64,000 nucleotides of DNA from Flavobacterium chungbukense (GTDB lineage: Bacteria; Bacteroidota; Bacteroidia; Flavobacteriales; Flavobacteriaceae). The stretch's first letter is position 1; the number at the start of each line of letters is the position of its first letter. The DNA is taken from assembly GCF_020805785.1 (NCBI RefSeq), contig NZ_JAJGZV010000002.1, positions 558,001 through 622,000 on the forward strand, given 5' to 3'. Below, one piece after another: positions 36,917 through 44,847 of the stretch. The position numbers and the translations under genes were made by a program. The notes under the pieces are model-generated. The model was given only the letters and a program-made list of their open reading frames with translations, was not told where the DNA came from and ran no database searches.

Positions 36917-38206
36917 ATGAAATACTACAGTTTAAACCATAATGCCCCAAAAGTTTCTTTTCAAGAAGCTGTTATACAAGGATTAGCAAGTGACAAAGGA
37001 TTATATTTTCCAGAAAATATAACAGCTTTAGATCCTGCATTTTTTGATAAAATTGAAAGTTTAAGCCACGAAGAAATCGCTTTTGAAGCGATCAAACAAT
37101 TCGTTGGCGATGAAATACCTGCAGATAAATTAAAAGAAATCATCGCTGATACTTTAGTTTTTGATTTTCCGGTGGTGAAAGTTGAAAACGGAATCTATTC
37201 GTTAGAATTATTCCACGGGCCAACAATGGCGTTTAAAGACGTTGGAGCGCGTTTTATGTCGCGTTGTCTAGGCTATTTCAATAAAGATAAAAAAGACGCA
37301 AAAAACACTGTTTTAGTTGCCACTTCTGGAGATACAGGCGGAGCCGTTGCCAGCGGATTTCTTGGTGTTGACGGCGTTGATGTTGTCATTTTATATCCGT
37401 CAGGAAAAGTGAGCGATATTCAGGAAAAACAATTGACAACTTTAGGACAAAACATTAAAGCACTTGAAGTTGACGGTGTTTTTGATGATTGTCAGGATAT
37501 GGTGAAAAAAGCGTTTTTAGATGAAACTTTAGCGCATAAAAATTTGACTTCGGCGAACTCAATTAATATTGCGCGCTGGTTACCACAAATGTTTTATTTC
37601 TTCTTTGCTTACAAAGCATTGAAAAGCCAAAACAAACCTTTAGTTTTCTCTTGCCCAAGCGGAAACTTCGGGAACATCTGCGCCGGAATTATGGCAAAGA
37701 AATTAGGTTTGCCAATTGAGCATTTTGTTGCTTCTACAAACGTAAACGACACCGTACCAAGATTCTTAGAAAACGGAAAATACGATCCAAAACCTTCTAA
37801 AGCAACAATCTCTAACGCCATGGACGTTGGAAACCCTAGCAACTTTATTAGAATTCAGGAATTGTATAATAATGACTTAAAAGCTTTCGAAAAAGACTTT
37901 TCTTCTTATAGTTATACCGACGAAGAAACGCTTGAAGCGCTAAAGAAAATCTACAAAACAGACGGTTATATCGCAGAACCGCACGGCGCTGTTGGTTATT
38001 TAGGTTTGAAAAAAGAACTTCAAAAACACCCTAACGCAATTGGTATTTTCTTAGAAACGGCGCATCCTATTAAATTCTTAGATGTTGTTGAACCTGCTTT
38101 GGGAATTACGCTTCCGATTCCAGCGCAAATTAAGAGTGTTATTAATGAGGAGAAAGTTAGTGTGAAGATTGGGAGTTATGAGGAATTGAAGAGTTTCTTG
38201 GGATAG
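36917..38206 (+). CDS. thrC: Threonine synthase
   Basis: ThrC converts O-phosphohomoserine to threonine with PLP. The 429-residue fold-type II enzyme has the PLP lysine Lys107 in HGPTMAFKDVGARF, the phosphate loop VATSGDTGGAV, and SCPSGNFGNICAG, all as in the E. coli-type (class 1) enzyme. An N-terminal domain typical of that class (MKYYSLNHNA to about 90) is present. It closes the thrABC operon and is followed by a terminator at 38237. Confidence 0.96.
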   Translation: MKYYSLNHNAPKVSFQEAVIQGLASDKGLYFPENITALDPAFFDKIESLSHEEIAFEAIKQFVGDEIPADKLKEIIADTLVFDFPVVKVENGIYSLELFHGPTMAFKDVGARFMSRCLGYFNKDKKDAKNTVLVATSGDTGGAVASGFLGVDGVDVVILYPSGKVSDIQEKQLTTLGQNIKALEVDGVFDDCQDMVKKAFLDETLAHKNLTSANSINIARWLPQMFYFFFAYKALKSQNKPLVFSCPSGNFGNICAGIMAKKLGLPIEHFVASTNVNDTVPRFLENGKYDPKPSKATISNAMDVGNPSNFIRIQELYNNDLKAFEKDFSSYSYTDEETLEALKKIYKTDGYIAEPHGAVGYLGLKKELQKHPNAIGIFLETAHPIKFLDVVEPALGITLPIPAQIKSVINEEKVSVKIGSYEELKSFLG

Positions 38207-38236
38207 CCAATTTATCTTTCAATATATATTATGTAA

Positions 38237-38264
38237 ACGGCTGATATTATTTCAGCCTTTTTTA
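38237..38264 (+). terminator. Terminator of the thr operon
   Basis: GGCTGA (38239-38244) pairs with TCAGCC (38252-38257) around a 7-nt loop. A run of Ts follows, 30 bp after thrC. Confidence 0.75.
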
Positions 38265-38490
38265 TTTTCCTAAACCTTTATTTCAGAACACTTCGAACGT
38301 AAAATGTAATTTTTATCATTTGCTATAAAATTTAAAAATTGGCAAGAAAAAACAAGTATATTTGAATATAAGAAAACGAAATTAACTTTTGATAATCTAG
38401 ACTAAATTAGATTACACCAATAAACTAAAGTTTATTTTTTTGTGTTAGACGTAAGTAGCACACAATTCTAAAAAAATATTAAAGAAAACT

Positions 38491-39696
38491 ATGAGTGATA
38501 ATGCAATTAAGAATTTAACAATCTCATTAATCATTTTTGTTGGCTTTACAATGCTTTATTTTTTGATTAATACAACAATAAATGGATATTGGATTTGGGG
38601 TAAGAATTTAGATTTTACAGTTACAGGACAATTTGGAGACTTTATAGGAGGTTTTTTAGGAACTATAATAAATGGCGCTGCATTTTATTTTCTATACTTA
38701 ACATTAAATGAACAAAGAAAATCAAGTTTAAAACAAAGTTTCGAAACAAAAATATATGAGTTAATACATTTGCATCGAGAAAATATAAGTGAATTAAAAT
38801 ATACCAAATTTTACAAAACAAAAATAGAAACTTCTGAATCAAGGAAAGTTTTTAGAATAATTGTTCAGGAATTTCTTGAATGCTTTCACGAAGTAAAGAG
38901 ATTCACGAAAATGTATCCTGAAATTGAAATTTTTAAACCAAATTATAAAATCGAATTAGAAAAAATAAGGAAAAGTAATAATTGCAAAGCAACAGTTAAT
39001 GAGTTAGCATATATCGACATAGCTTTTTGCCTATTTTATTTTGGCGTTTCGAAAGAAAGTGAAACTATAATTCTTCATAAATTTTACAATAGGTATGAAA
39101 AGGAATTTATCCTTCGGCTTAAAACTTTTTTGCAACTAAAGCCTAAAGAAGAAAATACAGATGCTTTTACCGAATGGAAAAAATTTAAAAATTATGAAGT
39201 AAATCAAATGAGGATAATCTTTGAAGACGTTTATATAAAAAATAGAAAACCTACAAGTATAAATCTTAATGAAGAAAAAACAAAGTTATATCTAAACTTA
39301 AATAGCGAAAAATTTTACGGTGGACACCAACATAGACTTGGACATTATTTTAGACACCTTTTCCAAACGTTCAAGTATTTATCATTACAGAATTATTTGT
39401 CAAAAGATGAAAAATACTTTTATGCAAAAACGATTAGAGCTCAACTTTCTACTTATGAGCAATTTATTTTGTTTTTCAATAGTCTATCATCACTTGGCAT
39501 GAAATGGGAATATACCGTTGACTTGCAGAATTTACCAGAAAATATAGAATTAGAAGAATATAAATTTATAAGCACTTACAATTTAATTAAAAATTTGCCA
39601 GGAAGTCAATATTATGATTTCACATATAGACGATTTTATCCAAAAGTAGATTATGAGTATAAAGACGATATTACATACAGTAAAAAAGCATTCTAA
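38491..39696 (+). CDS. Putative phage abortive infection protein (putAbiC-like)
   Basis: The 401-residue protein has two N-terminal membrane segments (about 12-30 and 55-72) and a large charged helical cytosolic domain. The most distinctive stretch, GGHQHRLGHYFRHLFQTFKY (277-296), looks like the conserved C-terminal HxxRxxxYFRxLxxxxKY block of the putAbiC family, named after lactococcal AbiC. It is followed by RAQLSTYEQFILFFNSLS. The family is inferred to abort infection, but its mechanism is unknown to me. Base composition is more AT-rich than the flanks, and the gene is isolated, which fits acquired DNA. A TATATTTG box lies at 38357-38364, 127 bp upstream. Confidence 0.6.
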   Translation: MSDNAIKNLTISLIIFVGFTMLYFLINTTINGYWIWGKNLDFTVTGQFGDFIGGFLGTIINGAAFYFLYLTLNEQRKSSLKQSFETKIYELIHLHRENISELKYTKFYKTKIETSESRKVFRIIVQEFLECFHEVKRFTKMYPEIEIFKPNYKIELEKIRKSNNCKATVNELAYIDIAFCLFYFGVSKESETIILHKFYNRYEKEFILRLKTFLQLKPKEENTDAFTEWKKFKNYEVNQMRIIFEDVYIKNRKPTSINLNEEKTKLYLNLNSEKFYGGHQHRLGHYFRHLFQTFKYLSLQNYLSKDEKYFYAKTIRAQLSTYEQFILFFNSLSSLGMKWEYTVDLQNLPENIELEEYKFISTYNLIKNLPGSQYYDFTYRRFYPKVDYEYKDDITYSKKAF

Positions 39697-39709
39697 AATA
39701 AGCCACCTG

Positions 39710-39839
39710 CTAGCACAATCGTACCGCCCGTGAACACAAAGATTTTTAAATTAAAAATTAGAAAGTCACGAACTGGACGCATGAACTAACAGAGTAGATT
39801 AAATTTTACATCATAAAAAGCATGATACTTTATTGTTAG
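39710..39839. repeat. Folded spacer resembling an attC-like cassette boundary
   Basis: The spacer between the AbiC-like gene and the next gene has complementary ends: CTAGCA (39710-39715) against TGTTAG (39834-39839), one mismatch. It also has an inner symmetric hairpin, CGTGA/TCACG around ATTTTTAA/TTAAAAAT. GTTAGAT fits the integron core-site form GTTRRRY, and GTTAGAC occurs likewise at 38444, upstream of the AbiC-like gene. No integrase is visible. The similarity is structural and tentative. Confidence 0.35.
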
Positions 39840-39858
39840 ATTTGTTAAAACCAAACTA

Positions 39859-40314
39859 ATGAACAATTTAGAAATTTTCAAATGGCTTGCTATATTTTCG
39901 CCAATTCTTAGCGGAATAATAGTTGGTTATGTAACTCATAAGCTTTCAAATCGATCAAAGCGAATAGAAATTCTATATCAAAATAAAACTCGAGCGTTCA
40001 ATGAACTAAACAAGATACTTATTGATTATAGATTTGAATTAGAACAAAAAATCTACAATAATCCATTTCTTGAAAGAAGTTCAGATGCAAAAGGAACAGT
40101 TGAAACTCTTACTTTATTAAATAACGCTCTTGTACGCAACACTGTATATCTTAATAAAGGAAGCGTTAAAGCAGTTATGGATTTAGTTACTAAGATTAAT
40201 TTCTATTGCAATTTTCAAGAGGAGGAATTTAAAAATATAAACCCTTATTTGGAAATGGCTGTTGAAATTAAAAAAGTAACTGATATTTTGTACAAAGACC
40301 CTAATCTTAAATAA
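39859..40314 (+). CDS. Small hypothetical membrane-anchored protein
   Basis: I do not recognise this 151-residue protein. One N-terminal membrane segment (about 8-26) is followed by a basic stop-transfer stretch (KLSNRSKRIE). A helical cytosolic domain then contains YQNKTRAFNELNKILIDYR, a pattern seen in many uncharacterised single-TM proteins. It lies in the same AT-rich pocket as the AbiC-like gene and in the same direction, but with its own 162-bp folded spacer, so it may be a separate unit. A defence role is possible only by association. Confidence 0.55.
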   Translation: MNNLEIFKWLAIFSPILSGIIVGYVTHKLSNRSKRIEILYQNKTRAFNELNKILIDYRFELEQKIYNNPFLERSSDAKGTVETLTLLNNALVRNTVYLNKGSVKAVMDLVTKINFYCNFQEEEFKNINPYLEMAVEIKKVTDILYKDPNLK

Positions 40315-40316
40315 AA

Positions 40317-40340
40317 AAGAGACCTCGTCAAAGGTCTCTT
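40317..40340 (+). terminator. Hairpin after the 151-residue gene
   Basis: The perfect 9-bp stem AAGAGACCT/AGGTCTCTT starts 2 bp after the stop codon. The T-run is weak (CTCAATTT), so termination may be partial. Confidence 0.6.
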
Positions 40341-40368
40341 CTCAATTTAATATATCTTCAAAAAAGGA

Positions 40369-40494
40369 TTATTTCCCATTCAATAATTTCTCCAAATACT
40401 CAACCTTATCTTTTTCAGCTTGCACCAAACGTTCATAAAGTTCAACTACTTTATCTAAAGGATTAAAAGTGCAATTGCAATTGTAATCCCCGCT
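40369..40494 (-). pseudogene. C-terminal remnant of an HTH-type regulator
   Basis: The minus strand encodes 41 residues ending in a stop at 40369, including CNCTFNPLDKVVELYERL and EKDKVEYLEKLLNGK. I recall this Cys-rich linker plus coiled-coil tail from the end of many Flavobacterium XRE-family regulators. The N-terminal DNA-binding domain is missing. The frame is closed by a stop at 40495-40497, just before a large palindrome. It is therefore probably a fragment left by a deletion or insertion event. Confidence 0.5.
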
Positions 40495-40512
40495 CTACAA
40501 AGTATCACAATC

Positions 40513-40623
40513 GCTGTGCGAAGTCTCCCGACTTCGCACCCGTTCCAATTAGCCTCAACGCAAATTACAATATATTAGAACGGAATATAGAAGCGTGTAC
40601 GAAGTCGGGAGACTTCGCACAGC
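40513..40623. repeat. 111-bp nested palindromic element
   Basis: The outer arms are exact 24-bp reverse complements (40513-40536 with 40600-40623). Each arm is itself nearly palindromic around CGAAGT and ACTTCG. Second inner arms, CCGTTCCAAT (40540-40549) and ATTAGAACGG (40574-40583), pair with one mismatch. There is no coding frame. This is a MITE- or REP-like element lying next to a truncated gene. Confidence 0.85.
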
Positions 40624-40755
40624 ATGAGACCTCAGACAACATGAAGGTTTTTTAATATTTTTTTATCGATTTTTATAAAGATTGCAAGAAATCAAGAAGT
40701 TTTTGTAGCTTCGTTTTTGTTCAATTCGTTTTTGTTCAACTTGAAATTTAAAACT

Positions 40756-41343
40756 ATGCTAAAAAAAATCGCTTTCCTTTCATTGATTGTCTTGATATCT
40801 TGTAAAAAAAATGAAACCGTTCATAGAAACAATGAAGAACCAAAAGCTTTCGAGGAAAAAACTATTGATTTAGGAAGACTTAAAAGCGGTAATGATTTAA
40901 TCGAAGACTTATTTCAGGAACTTGTAGACAAATCTCCTGAACTGAAAAATCTAGAAAATGAATTAAAAGAACTGAAAACAAGAGATACAAACGATATTTT
41001 TTATAATTACGATGAAAAATCGGAAGATTATTATGCATCTGCAAGTAGGCATATTAATAGCATACAAGATAGTGTAATGAAGCAGAAAATGTTAAATCTA
41101 ATCACAAAAAGCGAAGAAAAATATACCACTCAAAAATCTGATTTAGAGAATCTAACAAAGACTATTAATCAAAAAAAGATGGAGATTAAAGATTATCATA
41201 ACACTTTAAAAATTGTTTTAACTATTCCGCTTATTGAACAATATCAAAAGCAACATCTTCCAAATAAAGCTCCATTTGAAAAATTAATCGAAAAAGAAAA
41301 TCAATTACTTCAAAAGACAAAAAACAGTATTCCAAAATATTAA
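40756..41343 (+). CDS. Hypothetical lipoprotein with coiled coil
   Basis: I choose ATG 40756 (MLKKIAFLSLIVLISC), giving 195 residues with a clean lipoprotein signal and lipidated Cys16. An in-frame start 39 bp earlier would place hydrophobic clutter before the signal and overlaps the direct repeat CGTTTTTGTTCAA. The mature part is charged and mostly helical, with coiled-coil character around LENLTKTINQKKMEIKDYH. No known domain is recognised. It stands alone and is followed by the acetyltransferase gene after 28 bp. Confidence 0.65.
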   Translation: MLKKIAFLSLIVLISCKKNETVHRNNEEPKAFEEKTIDLGRLKSGNDLIEDLFQELVDKSPELKNLENELKELKTRDTNDIFYNYDEKSEDYYASASRHINSIQDSVMKQKMLNLITKSEEKYTTQKSDLENLTKTINQKKMEIKDYHNTLKIVLTIPLIEQYQKQHLPNKAPFEKLIEKENQLLQKTKNSIPKY

Positions 41344-41371
41344 TTGGAAAATATATATATATTGTATTACC

Positions 41372-41878
41372 ATGATTACAAAAGCATTACTCGAGGACAT
41401 TCCTGCATTAACAACCTTAATAAATTCAGCATACAGAGGCGAAACTTCTAAAAAAGGCTGGACAACCGAAGCGCATTTACTAGAAGGAAAAAGAACCAAC
41501 GAACAAGAAATCACCGAAATCTTTCTTGATCCAAAAAATACGATTCTGAAATTTACAGAAAACGATAAAATTATTGGTTCGGTTTTATTGGTTGAAAAAG
41601 GCCCTCAATTGTATTTAGGAATGCTAACGGTTTCGCCTGAACTTCAAAATAGTGGAATCGGAAAAAAGCTTTTGGCTGAAGCTGAAAATCATGCTAAAAC
41701 TTTGGGTTTATCTAGCATAATTATGACAGTTATTTCGGTTCGTGAGGAACTTATTGCGTGGTACAAACGTCATGGTTATGCGGATACAGGCGGAAGAGAG
41801 GCTTTCCCTGAAAGTGAAATTCATGTTACGGTTTCTGATGAACCTTTGGAGTTTAGATATATGGAGAAACTACTTTGA
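41372..41878 (+). CDS. GNAT-family N-acetyltransferase
   Basis: A 168-residue acyl-CoA-dependent acetyltransferase. Motif A, which binds the pyrophosphate of acetyl-CoA, is visible as MLTVSPELQNSGIGKKLLAEAENHA (about 90-114), with the Q-x-x-G-I-G-K/L core. The later GNAT strand is LSSIIMTVISVREELIAWYKRHGY. The GYADTGGREAFPES tail is like those of small bacterial acetyltransferases acting on amines or amino acids. The substrate is unknown, and no resistance or operon context narrows it. Confidence 0.88.
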   Translation: MITKALLEDIPALTTLINSAYRGETSKKGWTTEAHLLEGKRTNEQEITEIFLDPKNTILKFTENDKIIGSVLLVEKGPQLYLGMLTVSPELQNSGIGKKLLAEAENHAKTLGLSSIIMTVISVREELIAWYKRHGYADTGGREAFPESEIHVTVSDEPLEFRYMEKLL

Positions 41879-42157
41879 GAGTTTTACCACAGAGATTCGC
41901 AGAGGTTTCACAGAGATTTTTCACGCAGATTTTTCACGCAGATTTAAAAAGATTGAAGCAGATTTAAAATAAATTATTTACTAAATTAAATCTGCCAGAA
42001 TCTGCAAAATCTGCGTGAAACAAAAATCTTTTCATTTTTTTTATCGCAATTAGCAATCAGAAGTTCACTTCATCACGTCTCTACAGAAAACCTTTGTAAC
42101 TTTGTAACTTTGTTACTTTGTTACTCTGTTACTCTGCACCTTTGAACCTAAAAAAAA
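41879..42157. repeat. Composite intergenic repeat: TTCACGCAGATTT repeats plus the longest 8-bp array
   Basis: Two direct TTTTTCACGCAGAT units are followed by an inverted copy. TTTCACGCAGATTT at 41932-41945 pairs exactly with 42007-42020. Next comes ACGTCTCTACAGAAAA, also found at 530-545. The cleanest array of the window follows, with seven 8-bp units at 42092-42147: CTTTGTAA twice, CTTTGTTA twice, CTCTGTTA, CTCTGCAC, CTTTGAAC. CTA and an A-run then lead into the 3' end of the Crp-like gene on the other strand. Confidence 0.85.
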
Positions 42158-42730
42158 TCAAGAAACCGTTCTTTTTATCTTCGAAAGAAACTCGTGCGAG
42201 ACCCCCAAGTAGGAAGACAGATTCTTATTATTTATCGAACTTACTTTTTGCGGATAACGCTCTTTAAAATCGAGATAACGCTGTTTGGAGGTCTTGTTAA
42301 GCACATCTAAAAGCCGCTGCTGAATAGCAACATTGGCTCGTTCGATCATCAGGACATGAAACTTAATAAGTTTCGGAATTACAGCAAACAAATATGCTTT
42401 TTGCATTTTATTGATCACCACTATTTCACTGTCTTCAATTGCTTTAATGTTATATGTAGTGGGCTTTTGGTGATAGAAACTTTCTAAATCGCACATCCAT
42501 TCGTTTTCGAAAGAAAAGAAAATAACCGTTTCCGTTCCGTTTTCGTTTAGAATGTAGGTTTTAAATGATCCTTTTAAAATAAATCCTTCATAACTATTTT
42601 GTGAATTTTGAATTTGCAAAAACTGATTCTTTTTCAGCTTGATCAATTCTGCTTTAGAGACAATAATATCCCATTCTTCATCCGTGAGCGGAATTTTCCT
42701 TTCAATGTTTTTTCTTAGTAGGTTGTACAT
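42158..42730 (-). CDS. Crp/Fnr-family regulator
   Basis: The 190-residue protein has an N-terminal cyclic-nucleotide-binding-like beta-roll (about 15-115; FLQIQNSQNSYEGFILKGSFKTYI, then ESFYHQKPTTYNIKAIEDSEIVVI). A dimerisation helix follows, and a short C-terminal recognition helix (LSSYLGVSHEFLSKIKR). Such compact Crp-like proteins are frequent in Bacteroidota. The cAMP-contact residues of E. coli Crp are not obvious, so the ligand is unknown. It is divergent from the pectate lyase gene, with a 12-bp palindrome between them that could be a regulator site. Confidence 0.85.
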   Translation of the reverse strand: MYNLLRKNIERKIPLTDEEWDIIVSKAELIKLKKNQFLQIQNSQNSYEGFILKGSFKTYILNENGTETVIFFSFENEWMCDLESFYHQKPTTYNIKAIEDSEIVVINKMQKAYLFAVIPKLIKFHVLMIERANVAIQQRLLDVLNKTSKQRYLDFKERYPQKVSSINNKNLSSYLGVSHEFLSKIKRTVS

Positions 42731-42797
42731 TTTTGTGGTTTTTGTTTAAGGAATAAGTTTGTTTATCGCTTCATCATTAATTAGGGGCTTAACCAAT

Positions 42798-42809
42798 GTA
42801 ATCGATTAC
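42798..42809. promoter_or_regulatory. Palindromic operator candidate upstream of the pectate lyase
   Basis: GTAATCGATTAC is a perfect 12-bp palindrome in the divergent gap between the Crp-like gene and the pectate lyase. It has a central CG as in LacI-type operators. It lies 68 bp from the Crp-like start and 158 bp from the lyase start. The binding protein is unknown. Confidence 0.4.
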
Positions 42810-42966
42810 GTAAAAATACGCTATTTATGCATTTTTGTAAATTTACAAGTGTTAAAAAAATACATTTCGTAGATTTTTTTGTAAAAGTTTGAACTTGTTC
42901 AACTTTTTTCCTACATATTATATTGAGTTTTGTGTTGTAAAATTTTTATAAATAACCAAACTTATT

Positions 42967-44082
42967 ATGAACTTAAAATCAAAACTTTCAATGTTCGCAG
43001 CAACATTGATTCTCGGATTTACAGCATGTAATTCTGAAGAAATCGCTTCAAACACAGAAGCAGGGATTCAAACCAACGAATCAACCGTTGAAACACCTTC
43101 AACGAATCCAACGGGTAAAATTGGAAACTGTGCTGAAGTCCCAGGATGGGCTTCTCAAAACGGAGGGACAACAGGTGGTGGCTCTGCTGCCGAAACTAAC
43201 GTTACTACTTATGCTCAGTTGAAATCGGCTATTGAGAACACTTCTGTAAAAGTGATTAAAGTCTCTGGAACGATCACAATTACAACAAGATTGTCTTTTC
43301 AAGATCAAACTGGAAAAACAATTTATGGGGCAAGTGGAGCAAAATTGGTTTCGACGAATCAGACTAAAGATGGTTCTGGAATTATCAACATTAAAAGATG
43401 TAAAAACATCATCATCAGAAACTTGATTTTTGAAGGTCCTGGTGCTTACGACACTGACGGATGGGATAATGCAATTCTTGACGAGTGTACAAATGTTTGG
43501 GTAGATCATTGCGAATTTAGAGATGGTGTTGACGGAAACTTCGACATCAAAAACAAATCAGATTATATTTCGGTTACGTATTCTAAATTTCACTATCTAA
43601 AACCTCCAAAAGCAGGCGGTTCTGGTGGATCAGATGATCATAGATATTCAAATTTAATTGGTTCAAGCGATGGTGCAACTGCCGATCGTGGTAAATTGAG
43701 AATCACTTTTGCAAGATGTTGGTGGGCTCCAGGCTGTAAAGAAAGAATGCCAAGAGTTCGTTTTGGAAAAGTACATATTGTAAACAGTTTCTTTAACAGT
43801 GCGGTAAGTAACAAATGTATTGCAGCAGGTTTTGAAGCTGATATTCGTGTAGAAAGCAACGTTTTTGAAGGTGTAAAAAATCCAATAGATCTAATGTCAG
43901 GTTATACAGCTGTTACTTCTACTGATAACGTATTTACAAGTGTAACAGGAACTCAGGTTGGAAGTGGTACTGCTTTTACTCCTCCTTACTCCATCTTAAA
44001 ATTGGCTAAAACTGCGGTTAAAGCTGATATTTCTGCAAATGCAGGAGCTACTTTAGGCGGAAATGTCTGCGGTTCGTTTTAA
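42967..44082 (+). CDS. Pectate lyase, polysaccharide lyase family 1
   Basis: The 371-residue enzyme cleaves polygalacturonate by calcium-dependent beta-elimination. A lipoprotein-like signal ends GFTAC near residue 21, so it is surface- or periplasm-anchored. A Thr/Ser-rich linker precedes the beta-helix catalytic domain (from about 50). PL1 landmarks are VWVDHCEFRDGVDGNFDIKN, which carries calcium-binding Asp residues, and RMPRVRFGKVHIVNSFF, with the catalytic Arg region. No SusC/D or other pectin genes are adjacent. The gene is followed by a large hairpin. Confidence 0.92.
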   Translation: MNLKSKLSMFAATLILGFTACNSEEIASNTEAGIQTNESTVETPSTNPTGKIGNCAEVPGWASQNGGTTGGGSAAETNVTTYAQLKSAIENTSVKVIKVSGTITITTRLSFQDQTGKTIYGASGAKLVSTNQTKDGSGIINIKRCKNIIIRNLIFEGPGAYDTDGWDNAILDECTNVWVDHCEFRDGVDGNFDIKNKSDYISVTYSKFHYLKPPKAGGSGGSDDHRYSNLIGSSDGATADRGKLRITFARCWWAPGCKERMPRVRFGKVHIVNSFFNSAVSNKCIAAGFEADIRVESNVFEGVKNPIDLMSGYTAVTSTDNVFTSVTGTQVGSGTAFTPPYSILKLAKTAVKADISANAGATLGGNVCGSF

Positions 44083-44110
44083 AATATGAGTTAGTTTAGT
44101 TTTTATTTTT

Positions 44111-44179
44111 TAAACCATATAAGTGATATAAGTTATTTAAGCATTAGTCTTAAATTATATTATATTGTTTATATGGTTT
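44111..44179. repeat. AAACCATATAA hairpin after the pectate lyase, with a third arm downstream
   Basis: TAAACCATATAAGT-type text at 44111-44141 pairs with its inverted copy at 44149-44179, forming a long AT-rich hairpin followed by a T-rich stretch that could terminate transcription. A third inverted copy of the arm lies at 44435-44466, directly at the end of the DUF3037 gene on the other strand. Confidence 0.75.
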
Positions 44180-44268
44180 TGCTTTTTTGTTTGCTAAGAA
44201 GGCACGAAGACGCTAACTTTTTTTAATCCCGCAAAGTCATGAAGTTTGTCACAACGCAACCATAAAGT

Positions 44269-44370
44269 TTGTCATTTCGAGGAACGAGAAATCTCCGTGG
44301 GAAGCTCTACAAAGATTGGATTCTCTTTACGGAGTTACTTGTGGAGATTTCTCGTTCCTCGAAATGACAA
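44269..44370. repeat. REP-like palindrome, GTCATTTCGA family, copy 2
   Basis: Exact 28-bp arms (44269-44296 and 44343-44370) begin TTGTCATTTCGAGGAACGAG. They share the TTGTCATTTCGA end and the GAGAAATCTC core with 391-494. Two CTTTGCGA units in 8-bp phase follow at 44400-44415. No coding frame lies in the 381-bp gap. Confidence 0.88.
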
Positions 44371-44463
44371 GATTGGGGACTAATGCATGAAAAATAAAAC
44401 TTTGCGACTTTGCGAGATTCTTTTTAAGCTAAATCTTAAATTATCTTATATAACTTATATGGT

Positions 44464-44847
44464 TTAAAGCACAAGTTCCTCAAACAATCTCTGAATCGTT
44501 TTTTCCAAATCCCCACACAAACCCGGATGCGGTCTTGACGTTTGAATTGCCGAACTTCTAATTGCCGTTAACCAGCGAAAACGCTCCGGAATTTCAAATT
44601 CAGCAATTGGACCGCCGTCTTTGGCTCCGTTTGCGATTTTTTCTAGTGAAGTTAAATTGCATTCTAATTGTTCTATGTCAAAATCGTTAGAAAGTGCTTG
44701 TATTTTTTCTTTATTTAAATGAAAAAGAACTTTTATAAACTTGGCTTTTTTGCAAAACAAAATGATTCCGATATTCAGGAATTCTTCGCGTTCTACCCTT
44801 GGCACAACACGAATCACAGCATATTCGTATAAGTGGTTATCTTGCAT
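44464..44847 (-). CDS. DUF3037 protein
   Basis: A 127-residue soluble protein with the DUF3037 pattern: YEYAVIRVVPRVEREEFLNIGIILF at the N-terminus and FRWLTAIRSSAIQTSRPHPGL near the C-terminus. Its molecular role is unknown. The start overlaps the end of the upstream HipA-like kinase gene by 11 bp, so the two are translationally coupled. I know this pairing from other bacteria. It may be a partner, substrate or regulator of the kinase. Confidence 0.85.
   Translation of the reverse strand: MQDNHLYEYAVIRVVPRVEREEFLNIGIILFCKKAKFIKVLFHLNKEKIQALSNDFDIEQLECNLTSLEKIANGAKDGGPIAEFEIPERFRWLTAIRSSAIQTSRPHPGLCGDLEKTIQRLFEELVL

Noticed and set aside
40513..40623. Insertion sequence
   Set aside because: There is no transposase frame inside or near the palindrome. 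It can only be a non-autonomous element.
42092..42149. CRISPR array
   Set aside because: Units are 8 bp with no unique spacers and there are no cas genes. It belongs to the degenerate phased repeats.
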